64,000 nt of DNA from Actinobaculum suis (GCF_900102025.1 NZ_FNAU01000001.1:186001-250000), one strand, 5' to 3'. Shown: positions 38,943-49,111, numbered from the stretch's first letter. Notes: generated by a model from the sequence alone, not told the origin. Numbers and translations: made by a program.

Positions 38943-41873
38943 TTAGCGGCGGTCTACGGCCGGGGTGTCAATTCCGTCCCCGTCCCAATCGCCAACCACC
39001 GAAACATCCTTCGCATTACCATAAGCAAAGACCTCATCAGCCACGCCAGAAACCAATTCGTTCTTCAAGAAGAACTGGTTGCCGCGTACAACGCCAACCC
39101 CGTCCTTGCCATCACCGTTCCAGTCACCAGCAATCACGCGGTCACCAGCAGTACCATAAGCAAACTCAAGCGGTGCCTTGGTATCTTCCAGCTTGCTTTG
39201 CACGTAGAAAACGTTTCCACGCACAGCGGCCAAGGTATCCTTACCATCACCGTTCCAATCCCCCGCAATAAGGGTATCGGAAGGGTTGCCATAACCGTAA
39301 ACCGCGTCAGCAACACCGCTGGTCAGCGAATTACGCACGAACACTTGGTTACCGCGAACTACGGCAACAGTGTCCTTACCATCACCGTTCCAGTCCCCTA
39401 CCAGGACTTCATCACCAGCATTACCGTAGGCAAACTCGAACTGGGCAACACCACTAAACCCATTCGTGCCCAGGAAGAGGTTGCCCCGGCGCACCATCGG
39501 CGTATCGATACCGTCACCATCCCAGTCACCAAAGATGATTTCATCGTTCGGGTTACCATAGTTAACCGTACGATCCGCCTTACCCTGACCCCACGCATTC
39601 ACATACAACACACCACGCGCGTCATTTTCAACCGCCCACACACCAGCGGGCTTTTCAACGGCAGGTTTGTCGGCACCTTCAGCACCGGTCTGGCCGACGT
39701 CTTCAGCGCCAGTCTCGGCACCGGTCTCGGTACCTTCAGCACCCGTCTCTGTTCCGGTCTCGGCACCTTCAGCACCGGTCTGGCCGACGTCGTCGGCACC
39801 AGTCTGGCCGGCGTCGTCCTTTACCTCGTCCCCGCCCTCGGCAGAAACCTCGGAATTAGTAGAAACGGGTTTGCCGGCAAGCGGGAGGCCATTGTCATCC
39901 AGGTAAACCGTTTGGATCCCGGATTCTAGTACGCGGCGCTCGACGCGCTCGAGGTCATAGTTATCGTCCAAAATCGGGAACAGCGAAATCGGTGTCATCA
40001 CCATGCTCGCTGCTGGTTGTTTGCCAGAATCGAGGGCCGGCCCCGTATATGGAGCGATCGTAATATCTAGATGTCCGTAATGTTTTCCGCCCGAAACCAA
40101 ATGCTTGACTCCAGCCTCGTTGGTCTCCCACTTTTCGGGTTCATCCGCCTGGGCCATCCACACCGAATGCGTGTTGAAACGCAAAGGTGCGTAAGTGCCA
40201 TCCTCCTGCTGGACCATCTTCTCGCCGCGTAGCCCATCCGAAGCCACGCCCACATCCCAGTGGTAGACGCCCACGCCGTCGTTATTCTCATCAACATAGG
40301 AAGCCTGGAACATTTCATCATGCCCAGAAAACACCGCGGCCACACCATACTCTTCAAAAAGCGGCTGCAGGTGGCGCATCGGCGTTCCCGGCTGTTGGTC
40401 CGCATGTTCATGGCCCATCGTGGTGCCATGCACGCCATTCGAATAGGCCACGTGGTGGTACTGCACGACGATCGTTTGTCCCTTCGCACGCGCGTCCTGC
40501 AACTGCTTTTCCAGCCACTTGTACTGCTCGGAACCCGGCATAAAATCGGGCTGATCTACAGAATTAGGGTCTTGCCCCTCTCCCCACCAGCCCAGCTCTA
40601 CCGTTTTCGGGAAATCGCGCCTAATTTCCTCCATCGTAAACTGGTTCTGCGTGTCGGTACCGAGTTGTTCCTTTGTAATATTTGCGTCATTACCCGTCAT
40701 TGGGGCTGGCGCGGAATCCGAATTAGGCGATTGGTCCGGCTGACCGTTCGTCGAATCTAAAGAAATAACGGTAATCGGGCCGTAATCCGTGCGATGGTAG
40801 GCATCGCGAGCATTCGCATTATCAGAACCGTGGGTATCAAAAACCTGGTTATAAGCGGCGCGCGCCCGAATCACCGCGGTCCGATCCTCCGGGGTTCCGT
40901 AACCATAAACTTCGTGGTTACCGAGAGAAGTAATCACCGGAATAGAGTCAAGAATATGGCCCTGATCCCCCGCGAAATAGCGGAACCATTCATCCCAATG
41001 GCTTTGCGAGGAAGCTCTTTCCGCGATATCACCGGGGAGCAGAAGCAGATCCGGCGCGGCTTGCGCAATAGCTGCATTATTTAGTCGTTGCGCCTGATCC
41101 TCCGTCACCGCGTAATTCACGGCATATTTTCCGTTACGCGTACTACCACCGAATTTCTGATCCCAAGCAGAACCGGCACCGGGTCGCTCCTCCGAGCCCT
41201 CCGCAAGATTCAAGGTCTGTTCCCATTCGCGGTAGGTCACCCGGCCAATCGGGTCAGTTTCAGTATCCGAGAAAGCAATAATGTGTATGGGCTCTACGAG
41301 TTCGCTACCTGGAGTAGGAAGCGTACGGAAAGATGCAGAATGCGCATACCCATCCACCTCTACGGTGTACTGATACGCGGAATTAGTTTGCAAGCCGGTC
41401 AGGTCGACGCTGTATTTGTACGGCTTATCTGCCCGGATCCAGGCTCCTTGCGGAACTCTTAGTTCTTTGTTCCGGGTAAGATCGCCCTGCGTCAGTTCAT
41501 AATCTTGATAATCGTTGACCGGGTTATGCACACCGGCTACTGTTTCGGTTTTTCCTTCTGCAGGCAGTCCCGGACCGGTGACGGTGATTTTCGCTTCCGT
41601 TCCAAGTTCGGTAAACCAATTGATTGTTATCCCTGTATCCGAGGGACGTTGCAGATACGGAAGAACCCGGAAGCCGGGCCGTGGATCTAACGGGACGGTA
41701 CGCCCGTCAACAACTGTCGGGTTTTCGTTCGTAGAAGCCAAGGCGGGCGAGTCCACCCCTGGCTGCAGAACGGGCTCCGCCTGGGCCGGCGTCGGCACGG
41801 CCCACAAGGCGGCCGGCAGGAAAGCAAAGCTAACCATTGCCGCCACCGTTTTGCGCAGTTTCGAGGATTGCAT
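38943..41873 (-). CDS. Secreted purple-acid-phosphatase-like phosphoesterase with FG-GAP-type repeats
   Basis: An exported protein of 976 residues. A signal peptide ends near AQA-EP. A fibronectin-like N-terminal domain typical of purple acid phosphatases precedes a calcineurin-like metallophosphoesterase core: FSDTETDP, LLLPGDIAE, SLGNHEVYG, VVQYHHVAYSNG and FSGHDEMF hold the metal ligands. A Gly/Thr/Glu-rich linker (GAETGTETGAEG type) leads to about five repeats of GDWNGDGKDT-AVVRGN, FG-GAP/VCBS-like, as seen at the C-termini of actinomycete secreted enzymes. There is no LPxTG. Two dispersed-element cores are translated (TNSEVS in the linker, TNSAYQY in the N-terminal domain). GGAAAGG precedes the ATG. 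It is inserted between tig and clpP1. Confidence 0.88.
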   Translation of the reverse strand: MQSSKLRKTVAAMVSFAFLPAALWAVPTPAQAEPVLQPGVDSPALASTNENPTVVDGRTVPLDPRPGFRVLPYLQRPSDTGITINWFTELGTEAKITVTGPGLPAEGKTETVAGVHNPVNDYQDYELTQGDLTRNKELRVPQGAWIRADKPYKYSVDLTGLQTNSAYQYTVEVDGYAHSASFRTLPTPGSELVEPIHIIAFSDTETDPIGRVTYREWEQTLNLAEGSEERPGAGSAWDQKFGGSTRNGKYAVNYAVTEDQAQRLNNAAIAQAAPDLLLLPGDIAERASSQSHWDEWFRYFAGDQGHILDSIPVITSLGNHEVYGYGTPEDRTAVIRARAAYNQVFDTHGSDNANARDAYHRTDYGPITVISLDSTNGQPDQSPNSDSAPAPMTGNDANITKEQLGTDTQNQFTMEEIRRDFPKTVELGWWGEGQDPNSVDQPDFMPGSEQYKWLEKQLQDARAKGQTIVVQYHHVAYSNGVHGTTMGHEHADQQPGTPMRHLQPLFEEYGVAAVFSGHDEMFQASYVDENNDGVGVYHWDVGVASDGLRGEKMVQQEDGTYAPLRFNTHSVWMAQADEPEKWETNEAGVKHLVSGGKHYGHLDITIAPYTGPALDSGKQPAASMVMTPISLFPILDDNYDLERVERRVLESGIQTVYLDDNGLPLAGKPVSTNSEVSAEGGDEVKDDAGQTGADDVGQTGAEGAETGTETGAEGTETGAETGAEDVGQTGAEGADKPAVEKPAGVWAVENDARGVLYVNAWGQGKADRTVNYGNPNDEIIFGDWDGDGIDTPMVRRGNLFLGTNGFSGVAQFEFAYGNAGDEVLVGDWNGDGKDTVAVVRGNQVFVRNSLTSGVADAVYGYGNPSDTLIAGDWNGDGKDTLAAVRGNVFYVQSKLEDTKAPLEFAYGTAGDRVIAGDWNGDGKDGVGVVRGNQFFLKNELVSGVADEVFAYGNAKDVSVVGDWDGDGIDTPAVDRR

Positions 41874-42093
41874 GTTTGCCTTTCCAATCGCGTGGTTGAC
41901 GCGTTAAAAGTACGGAATCCTCGTAAATTTTTGGTAACCAAGAAAGAAATTCCGGCACCCGCTCACTCGGTGCACCAATTCCGCGGTTTCCGCGAGAGCG
42001 TCTCGTCACCCCGGTGCAACTAACGCCACACGAGAAGAAAAGAAGAAGCGCACCGTCCCACACCAGTTACACAGAGAACCCCAACCGACGCGC

Positions 42094-42198
42094 CGAAGCC
42101 CGCGCCCGACACACCGAAGCCCGCGCCCGACACACCGAAGCCCGCGCCCGACACACCGAAGCCCGCGCCCGACACACCGAAGCCCGCGCCCGACACAC
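42094..42198. repeat. Five perfect 21-bp tandem repeats
   Basis: CGAAGCCCGCGCCCGACACAC is repeated exactly at 42094, 42115, 42136, 42157 and 42178. The array runs without a gap into a dispersed element at 42199-42215, whose first bases (CGAA) match the unit. It lies between the tig terminator and the phosphoesterase promoter. Another dispersed element lies near 41973. Confidence 0.96.
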
Positions 42199-42230
42199 CG
42201 AAATCGCGGAATTGGTCCCCCTGGGGAAAG

Positions 42231-42275
42231 AAAAGCGCGTGGGGGTGTGCTCTGAGCACACCCCCACGCGCTTTT
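42231..42275. terminator. Strong bidirectional terminator after tig
   Basis: A 22-bp almost perfect palindrome (42231-42252 with 42254-42275) has AAAAGCGCGTGGGGGTGTGC as its left arm. The flanking A4 and T4 give U-tracts on both strands. It ends the trigger-factor transcript. Confidence 0.9.
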
Positions 42276-42352
42276 CGGTATTACATTTTGGCTTTTAGCT
42301 TCCCCGTCTTGTATCCAATCCGGGAGGGCTTCGGGCCGCCGTTAGATCCTGA

Positions 42353-43945
42353 TTAGATCAGCTTCTCCAGCTTGGCGATGAGCGACTTGCGTGCCTTGCC
42401 AGCCTTTTCAGCCTCCAGCACACGCTGCACTTCCGCCGCGTCCTGGCCCTCGACGTATTCCATTACGTCGTCAATCTTCGCATCAGCCGGATCAAAAGCG
42501 TCGTCGTCACCCGCATCTACAGTTTCCGCTTCCGCGGTTTCGGTTTCCGCTGCGGCGTCGGTTTCTTCCGACTTCGCGGTGCTAGCCGCCGCCTTCTTGG
42601 CCGCAGACTTCTTCGGGGCCGGACGCTTGCGTTCCTGCGAGAAGTCAGGTTCCGCGTTTTCTTCTTCCGGCTTTTCCCCAACTACCGCGATAACGTCTAC
42701 GTCTTGCCCGTCGGTGTCTACTACCGTGGCTAGGCGCAGGGCAGAAATGAGCGCCTTACCGCGAGTAAGTTCCCCGGAGAAGGCCCCCACCTGGCCGGTT
42801 TGCATAACCGCGGAAAGGAACTGGTTCGCATCCATGCCGTACAACTGAGACTGCTGCACCAAGAAGTTGAGCAGCTCATCTTGCTGCACCTGCACGCCGA
42901 ACTTATCGGCCAGGACGTCAAGCATGAGCTGATCGCGCAGACTGGAAGCAAGGTCGTCACGGATCTCTTCGCCGTGTTCGTCGTCGCCTTCCTTACCTTC
43001 GGCCTGCAGATGCTGTTCAACCTGGGCATCAATCAGCGAATCCGAAAGCGGCACGTCCACGACTTCCCGCAAGTGCTCGAGCAACTTGCCCCGCGCTTGC
43101 GCAATCTGGGCTTCCTTCGCCGCCTTTTCTGCCTTTTCTTGCAAGCTGGCGCGCAGTTCCTCGATCGTGTCAAATTCCGACGCCATCTGGGCGAAGTCAT
43201 CGTCAGCTTCCGGCAGATCAGGTTCCTGTACCTTTTCAATCTTGACAGAAACCTCAGCTTCTTCACCTTCGTGTTCGCCGCCAACCAGCGTCGAAGTGAA
43301 GGTGACTTCCTCGCCAGCGCTATGGCCGGTAAGAGCCTCATCCAAACCGTCAATCATGTTGCCGGCACCCACGCGATAAGAAACGCCGGAAGCGGAATCC
43401 ACTTCCTCGCCTGCAATCGTTGCCGTCAAATCGATTGTCACATAGTCCCCGTCGGCCGCGGCCCGATCCGCCGTCTTCAAGGAAGCGAAACGTTCCCGCA
43501 GGTCCGTGAGTTCCTTTTCGACGTCGTCCTCATTCACCGAAGCCGGATCGACTTCGAGCGTAATATCCGCCGGGTTTGGAAGGATAATCTCGGGGCGAAT
43601 ATCCACGGTAACGTCGAAGGAGAAGGGGGTCTCGGAACCCGGATCGAGCGGAAGTTCGACGACGTCGACCGCCGGGCTCCCGAGAGGCACCAACTCGTTT
43701 TCGGTCAGTGCCTGCGTGTAATAGTTGTCCATAGCGTCGTTCGCGGCTTGCTCCACGATCGCTTCCCGCCCGATTTGGGCTTCCAACACGCGCGTGGGAA
43801 CATGCCCGCGCCTAAAGCCGGGAATCTGGACCTGTTTACCAATTTTCTTGGCAGCCTTATCAATTTCGGGCTTAAATTCTTCGAAGGGAACCTCGATAGA
43901 CACCTTTGCTCGGGTCTCTTCGAGAAGTTCGTAGGAGCTCTTCAC
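42353..43945 (-). CDS. tig: Trigger factor
   Basis: A ribosome-bound chaperone and prolyl isomerase for nascent chains. The ribosome-docking signature PGFRRGHVP lies near residue 40, a PPIase domain spans roughly 150-240 (ADGDYVTIDLTATIAGEEV), and a helical C-domain follows. The last 90 residues are a Lys/Ala then Glu/Asp-rich extension. I take GTG at 43945 (VKSSYELLEETRA) because GGAG lies 6 bases upstream and family members begin there; an ATG at 43957 has no ribosome site. About 530 residues, slightly long because of the tail. Confidence 0.95.
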   Translation of the reverse strand: MKSSYELLEETRAKVSIEVPFEEFKPEIDKAAKKIGKQVQIPGFRRGHVPTRVLEAQIGREAIVEQAANDAMDNYYTQALTENELVPLGSPAVDVVELPLDPGSETPFSFDVTVDIRPEIILPNPADITLEVDPASVNEDDVEKELTDLRERFASLKTADRAAADGDYVTIDLTATIAGEEVDSASGVSYRVGAGNMIDGLDEALTGHSAGEEVTFTSTLVGGEHEGEEAEVSVKIEKVQEPDLPEADDDFAQMASEFDTIEELRASLQEKAEKAAKEAQIAQARGKLLEHLREVVDVPLSDSLIDAQVEQHLQAEGKEGDDEHGEEIRDDLASSLRDQLMLDVLADKFGVQVQQDELLNFLVQQSQLYGMDANQFLSAVMQTGQVGAFSGELTRGKALISALRLATVVDTDGQDVDVIAVVGEKPEEENAEPDFSQERKRPAPKKSAAKKAAASTAKSEETDAAAETETAEAETVDAGDDDAFDPADAKIDDVMEYVEGQDAAEVQRVLEAEKAGKARKSLIAKLEKLI

Positions 43946-44057
43946 TACTTTCTCCATGTACTACGTATGTAAGGGGCGAAAATCGCCCCGCTTGAAGGCA
44001 CGTGGCCACTGACAGGCCTGAAGCGCATTCGCGTTCAGGCATACCCGCTAATTCTAA

Positions 44058-44370
44058 GCTAATTCCGCGGTTCCGTGCGCGCCCATAGGGCCGCGCTTTA
44101 AGTGGAGCGCGTTACGCAAACCTCGGAATTAGTCGGCACGGAGGGAAAACTGGCCGTGAGGATTCTTACACACGAGCTCTTTGCGCGCGATGAGCCAAAA
44201 GCCTTCCATTTCTCTCCTCCGCACCAATTCCGCGTTTTCGTTTCACAAACCAAGCTTCAAACCAATTCCGCGATTCGAGAGTGTCTACTTAAGCCATTCG
44301 TGGATACGTAAATCGCGGAATTAGTCGCAAGTGGGTGCGCGCTCTCGTACTAATTCCGCGATTTGTGCGC
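44058..44370. repeat. Dispersed elements upstream of tig
   Basis: Six copies, intact or degenerate, lie near 44059, 44122, 44222, 44259, 44306 and 44349 in mixed orientation. The gap separates the tig and acetyltransferase genes, both on the minus strand. Confidence 0.85.
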
Positions 44371-44393
44371 GCTCAAAGAAAACCTACTCGCCC

Positions 44394-45035
44394 TCAGGCG
44401 AGCGCGTGTTGGATATGTGCAAGCCACTCTTCGTAACTCATGGCCCGCACCACGGTTTCCCGCATCTCTTCGGGCATCATCTTTTCCTCGTACGTTCCCG
44501 CGTCTTTGAGGCCGATTTTTTCCATGACGCGCAGGCTGGCCCCATGCACAGCCGGAGCACAGGCCGCAATTACCGGAAGCCTGATCACCCCAAACATGTA
44601 ATCGCGCACTTTCAACGCCGCTTCCGTGGCCAAACCCATGCCCCACACTTCACGATCAAGACACCACGAAAGCTGCCACTGAATTGGTTTGCCGGCGTAC
44701 AACAACGTCTCCCCTTCCGGCAACGGTGCCGCCGTCACCCCCGCAAAACCAATCAAATCCCCCGGCCGCAAAACCACTTCTCCATGGTCACGCAGACCGT
44801 ACCGCACACGCACCGCCCACAACCCAAAACCGTGATTAATGAGATCACCCTGGAACATGGAGATCTCATCCAAAGCGTGGTTGGAATCAAAGGAACCAGA
44901 GATGAATTCCCGAGCCTTGCTATCTTCATTAATAGCGGCCCATTTTTCCGCGTCTCCGCGCCGCCACCCCGTCAAATCCAGGTGTCGCGTTTGCAACTCG
45001 AAAATATCATTCGCAACCTTGAAAGCATCATCCAC
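44394..45035 (-). CDS. GNAT-family N-acetyltransferase (RimJ/RimL-like)
   Basis: A 213-residue acetyl-CoA-dependent acyltransferase. The pattern is that of the RimJ/RimL subgroup: LTGWRRGDAEKWAAI at the N-terminus, DLIGFAGVT, WQLSWCLDREVWGMGLATEAALKVRDYMF (the acetyl-CoA P-loop, GMGLATEA) and ASLRVMEKIGLKDAG at the end. The substrate is unknown, possibly a protein N-terminus or a small amine. The ribosome-binding site is weak, so the exact start is uncertain. Confidence 0.85.
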   Translation of the reverse strand: MDDAFKVANDIFELQTRHLDLTGWRRGDAEKWAAINEDSKAREFISGSFDSNHALDEISMFQGDLINHGFGLWAVRVRYGLRDHGEVVLRPGDLIGFAGVTAAPLPEGETLLYAGKPIQWQLSWCLDREVWGMGLATEAALKVRDYMFGVIRLPVIAACAPAVHGASLRVMEKIGLKDAGTYEEKMMPEEMRETVVRAMSYEEWLAHIQHALA

Positions 45036-45542
45036 ACCCGTATTCTGGCACGCGCCATCCGCTTTCGCATTAACAGCCTACATAGGCCGACGCCGTACGC
45101 GGTGCCTTGTCGATCCGGGCCGGTAACACCAACATACCGTTTCGCAGACAAATTAGTCGAACTGCCCTTGGTAGAACATTCTTCGTGAAAACTACGGCGC
45201 GGGGAGCGCGCGGCCCGATACCCGTCGTCGTTCTTTACCATCCAGCCAAAAACCGCAACGTATCCGCTACACCCAGGAGACGTTCCCCGAGCAAATCTTT
45301 CTAAAACCCGGGCAAACTCGCCGCGCGTAAACGCCCAACGAAGAACCCTCCTGAACCTACACCCTTAATTAGGCTCCCCTTAGCAAATGCCTCAAAGCAA
45401 ACACCACGAGCCAGACGCCTCAAAGCATTCACTTCAAGCAGGCACTTCAAGCAGGAACTTTAAGCAACCACTTCAAGCAGGTACCTCCGAACGACGCCCA
45501 AAAGGAGACCAAAGACCCCAAAAAGTGCCGAAGAACTGGCTC
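45036..45542. other. Gene-free gap with a 13-bp tandem array
   Basis: No gene is supported. Four units of ACTTCAAGCAGGC (45431, 45444, 45457, 45470; the third is changed to ACTTTAAGCAACC) form a short array, preceded by related CTCAAAGCA words. No terminator-like hairpin was recognised here. Confidence 0.6.
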
Positions 45543-46433
45543 CTAGAGTCGCCTCTCGATTAGCCGGGAAACGACATATTCAAGCACCGGAGCTAGGCGG
45601 GTATCGGGACGCCAAGCCACCTCGTGGGTGATTTCGACCAGACGGCCATTATCTTTCAAGAGCGGACACTTGTATTCTTCCGGGTTAACCATGGATTGCG
45701 GGATGAGCGCGATGCCTTTCCCTTCGCGCGCCCACTCCTCCATCCTGCGTAGGCTGTCAGCCTCATCAAAATACGTATTGAGTTTAAAAAGTCGTTCTTG
45801 GAAGAACGTTTGAATAAAATCCCCGAGGCCATTATCAGGGTTGGGCATAATAAAATTTCGTTGTGCGATTTCATTAAACTCAATCATTTCTCTTCTGCCG
45901 GGCCGCATTTTAACCACTGCGATTGGCTCGGAAATCACACGCCGGCTCACGAGCCCGCCGCACCTTCCGGCCCCCGGTCCGATTATTAGGTCGAAATTTG
46001 ACTTGCGCAGTCTGCTACGCAGGCTCTCCATGGGTCCCTCTATAATCGCCAGATCGTGCCGTTCTGGCAGTTCGCGGATGGCCGCATAGAGTCGCCCGAT
46101 AACGTCGCCGCCAATGAGGTCAGAAACGCCGATGCGTAGGAACCGCTTTTGCTCATTCAGCCATCGCTTGCCCTCCGTAGCCGCATCCGAAAGCGCGTCA
46201 AGCGCTCTTTGCATCAGCGGAATCACCCGCTCACCAAAGGGCGTCATCGTGGTGCCGTAGGACGTTCGGGTAAACATTTCGGCGCCGAGTTGTTTTTCCA
46301 ACTTACGGACCGCGAGGGACAGGGTCGGTTGTGCCATCCCGAACACTTGGGCCGCCAATGTGAACGAGCCGGTGCGGGAAACCATAATTGCGTATCGCAT
46401 CGCGTCAGGACTAAGGTCATGCCTCATAGCCAC
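45543..46433 (-). CDS. LysR-family transcriptional regulator
   Basis: A 296-residue DNA-binding regulator. The N-terminal winged HTH reads RYAIMVSRTGSFTLAAQVFGMAQPTLSLAVRKLEKQLG, and the C-terminal half is the effector-binding domain (LRIGVSDLIGGDVIGRLYAAIRELP). LysR regulators usually act on a divergent neighbour, but the 2 kb upstream holds no gene, so its target is unknown. The start is GTG at 46433, or ATG six bases later; neither has a clear ribosome-binding site. Confidence 0.88.
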   Translation of the reverse strand: MAMRHDLSPDAMRYAIMVSRTGSFTLAAQVFGMAQPTLSLAVRKLEKQLGAEMFTRTSYGTTMTPFGERVIPLMQRALDALSDAATEGKRWLNEQKRFLRIGVSDLIGGDVIGRLYAAIRELPERHDLAIIEGPMESLRSRLRKSNFDLIIGPGAGRCGGLVSRRVISEPIAVVKMRPGRREMIEFNEIAQRNFIMPNPDNGLGDFIQTFFQERLFKLNTYFDEADSLRRMEEWAREGKGIALIPQSMVNPEEYKCPLLKDNGRLVEITHEVAWRPDTRLAPVLEYVVSRLIERRL

Positions 46434-48431
46434 AGAGTAACCGGCGCTATCTACAACTTCACGTCTGTTTTGGATTTATCCACAGGCTTGTACAGTTACC
46501 GCCGCCACATTTCAGTCTTTCGCTTCTTCTGCGAACCATTTCCGCGATTTCGAACTTTTCGCCGCTCGCCCATCTGCTCCAGGCCGACGCCGCACGGCTA
46601 GCACGCCCCACCGTTACGGTTTGCGGATCGCCGTTTATGAGAGCTCTCGCGCGGCCCCTACAGGCTCATTGACCTGCGGATTGTAAATACCACTCTAATG
46701 ACAGCTGGAAGGGGCAAATTCTACGCCTTCCAAAATTTGCGCGTGCGGCAAGCTCTCAGCAGTGCCGCTAAGGGTGGCCGTAAGGCGAGCAAGATAACCC
46801 CTTTTACAATTCGGCAAACATTAGAAAGAGCTAACCCTGGCGTGCGGTGGACCACTTTTGAGCGAAGCTGGGTTCACCCAGCTTGCTTTAAAAATCTATT
46901 TTTCTGTGGATAGTTCGCCAAGCTGATTATGCTTCGGCAAAAACAACCTGCCTGAACAGGCACTTCTTCAGCTTCAACCTCAAAATGCAGCACGTCAAGT
47001 TTTTCGCGAGATGCCTGATTGTAGTTTTTGAAGCTCTTCCGCGCTTTTGGGCCATTCGTGCGCTTCTGGCGCGTCTACGCGCGCGCCTGTACCCTCCTTC
47101 GATAGAGCGCATTTCGTCTACAGCTAGGGCGCGTCTACGCGCGCGCCTGTACCGGGCCCAATCTGGCTATAACCAAAGCAAGCAGCACCCCAACCAAGCA
47201 GCGCCAGAACCCAGACCGGATCGCAATCAAGTACCGCAGTGAACGGCAGCATCATGAGCCATACAGAGCCGGAATCACACACGACCACAACCTAGGCAAC
47301 GCCAGAACCCGAGACGCACCGCGATCAAGCGCTGCCGTAAACCCAGCCACACCGCACCCCAAGCAGCACAGCATCGTGACCACCAGTTTTTTGAATCCCA
47401 TGCGCTCGAAAACCTAAGAGCTCACAACCGCGAGGTGCAGCGTCGCCCCGTTCCAAAGTGAAGATAAACCTGATTATTCTGGCAGTGCCGGCGCTGAACA
47501 CTACGCGCTTGCGGGTGAGCTGAGGTTTTTAGCTGGAGTAGCTTTGTGAACGTGTACGCAGGATAACAGCGCTCCTACGGGTCTAAGGAGCGCGGGGTTA
47601 CTTGGCAATCGTTTTGGTAACCGCTGCCGAATTGTTTTAGCGGCTGCTGGAGCGCTGACAGGAGCGCGGTTGCTTATGCAGTCACCGGTTTGCTTATAGC
47701 AGCCGTTCGTTTATTGAGAGCGGCTGGCGGTTTGCTCATAGCAGCCGGCGATTCACTGATAGCAGCTGGCGGAATGTTGGGAACAGCAACGGGCTAGTCG
47801 CAAAGCCGCCACTCGGAGATCGCTCCAGTATGGTGTGCATCTGCGGGCTCCGGTAGGCCTGATGCCGGCCGGTTTTACATAGGGATGCCCTGCACCGCGA
47901 GCGTCTTTTCCCGATTACCTTTTGGAGTGGCATCTAACTAGTCTCTGAGGAGAAACCCAAAACGCCCGAACTGAAAACCCGAGATACTCGCTAGCCCTGT
48001 TTTGTGCCGGACGGGTCTATACAGAACATGTACAGCGTTCGAAGAGAATTTGGCCACGTCTCCTGGGCTTGTTGTACTAGCCAAGCTTGCGGTGCTAACC
48101 CGAACTTGCTGCAGTAACCCCGGCTTCCGGCACTAACCAGGCTTCGGGCACTAACCCGGCTCCCGGCACTAAAAGGATGCAGGCCCCAACAGCAAATTCT
48201 TGCTCTCCGCACGGAGATACAGCACGACCCTGGTACGCCAGCATCCGCCGCATCGGACCTATAGACGTTGACTTATACCGGTTGCTCTATACCTGTTACA
48301 GCTCCCGCCACTGCCGCGATTGGCGGGTTGAAGATGCATGATTCACGCGCGGCGTTATACCACCATCGTTCGTTATGGGTTTTCTTTGGCCAGCTTGCTG
48401 GAAACTTTTGGCCGCTCCGCTGGGGAATAAA
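46434..48431. other. 2-kb gene-free region with degenerate repeats
   Basis: I find no supported gene on either strand. There is a duplicated GGGCGCGTCTACGCGCGCGC near 47076 and 47128, a block at 47640-47770 with recurrent CAGCCGGCGG/GCGGCTGGCGGTTTGCT and TTATAGCAGC words, and a 20-bp-period block GGCACTAACCCGGCT near 48100-48175. Only one degenerate dispersed element (about 46545) is present, fewer than in other gaps. It may be a decayed gene or locus or an unrecognised RNA. Confidence 0.5.
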
Positions 48432-48505
<74 letters not shown>

Positions 48506-48994
48506 GTAATCGCAGTTCGAACATATTGAATGCGACTTGGATACTGTACCAGGAAAACACCTCGCGCGCGCCGTATCTTACATCACACTGACTGAGGTGC
48601 GAGCAACGGTTGCCCGGCGCAAAGCTTGCCTTGCGCGGAGCCTGCCTTGCGCGGAGCCTCTGGCCCATGGCAGGTTGCTTCCCTACCGGCCATTTTCTCT
48701 GCTTCCTAGCCGGCCTCGACTGATATTTCAGTCGCCTCAGCGATCCCCGCTTTCTCCGGCGTATCCGCAGCCTCACGTATCTCTACTCCCCAGGCTCCCT
48801 GCTCCCCGGGCGTACCCATAGCCTCACGTATTCCCAAGTTTTGCCAACCGGTTGGGTGAAGGAGCTTTTTGCAACCGCAATTCACACAAACCTCGGAATT
48901 GGTACCCACCCTGCGGCTCTACATGAGAAAAATAACGCGCCGCGCCGGCCGATCTTCGCATACAATGGAGCAGTTGTTTGGTGTTTTTGCCAGA
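48506..48994. other. Spacer between the two tRNA genes
   Basis: There is no gene. Short repeats are visible: CCTTGCGCGGAGCCT twice near 48630-48660, and AGCCTCACGTAT at about 48769 and 48821. One degenerate dispersed element (ACCTCGGAATTGGT) is near 48890. The tRNA promoters should lie at both ends. Confidence 0.5.
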
Positions 48995-49068
48995 CGGGAC
49001 GTGGCGCAGCTTGGTAGCGCACCTGTTTTGGGTACAGGGGGTCGTGGGTTCAAATCCCGCCGTCCCGA
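48995..49068 (+). tRNA. tRNA-Pro (TGG)
   Basis: The 74-nt cloverleaf has acceptor CGGGACG/CGTCCCG, D-arm GCGCAGCTTGGTAGCGC, anticodon stem CCTGT/ACAGG with loop TTTGGGT (anticodon TGG), T-arm with GGTTCAAATCC and discriminator A. CCA is not encoded. Confidence 0.96.
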
Positions 49069-49074
49069 CTCTGT

Positions 49075-49111
49075 AGGATCCCTCAACATCTCCCGCATGC
49101 CGAGGGATCCT
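49075..49111 (+). terminator. Terminator of tRNA-Pro
   Basis: AGGATCCCTC (49075-49084) pairs perfectly with GAGGGATCCT (49102-49111), followed by AACTTTTCC, seven bases past the tRNA. Confidence 0.88.

Noticed and set aside
42800..43972. 390-residue open frame antisense to the trigger-factor gene
   Set aside because: It is the complement of clearly conserved tig sequence with no independent support.
46434..47242. Short open frames upstream of the LysR gene
   Set aside because: None has a ribosome site, codon pattern or recognisable motif; LysR targets were looked for here and not found.
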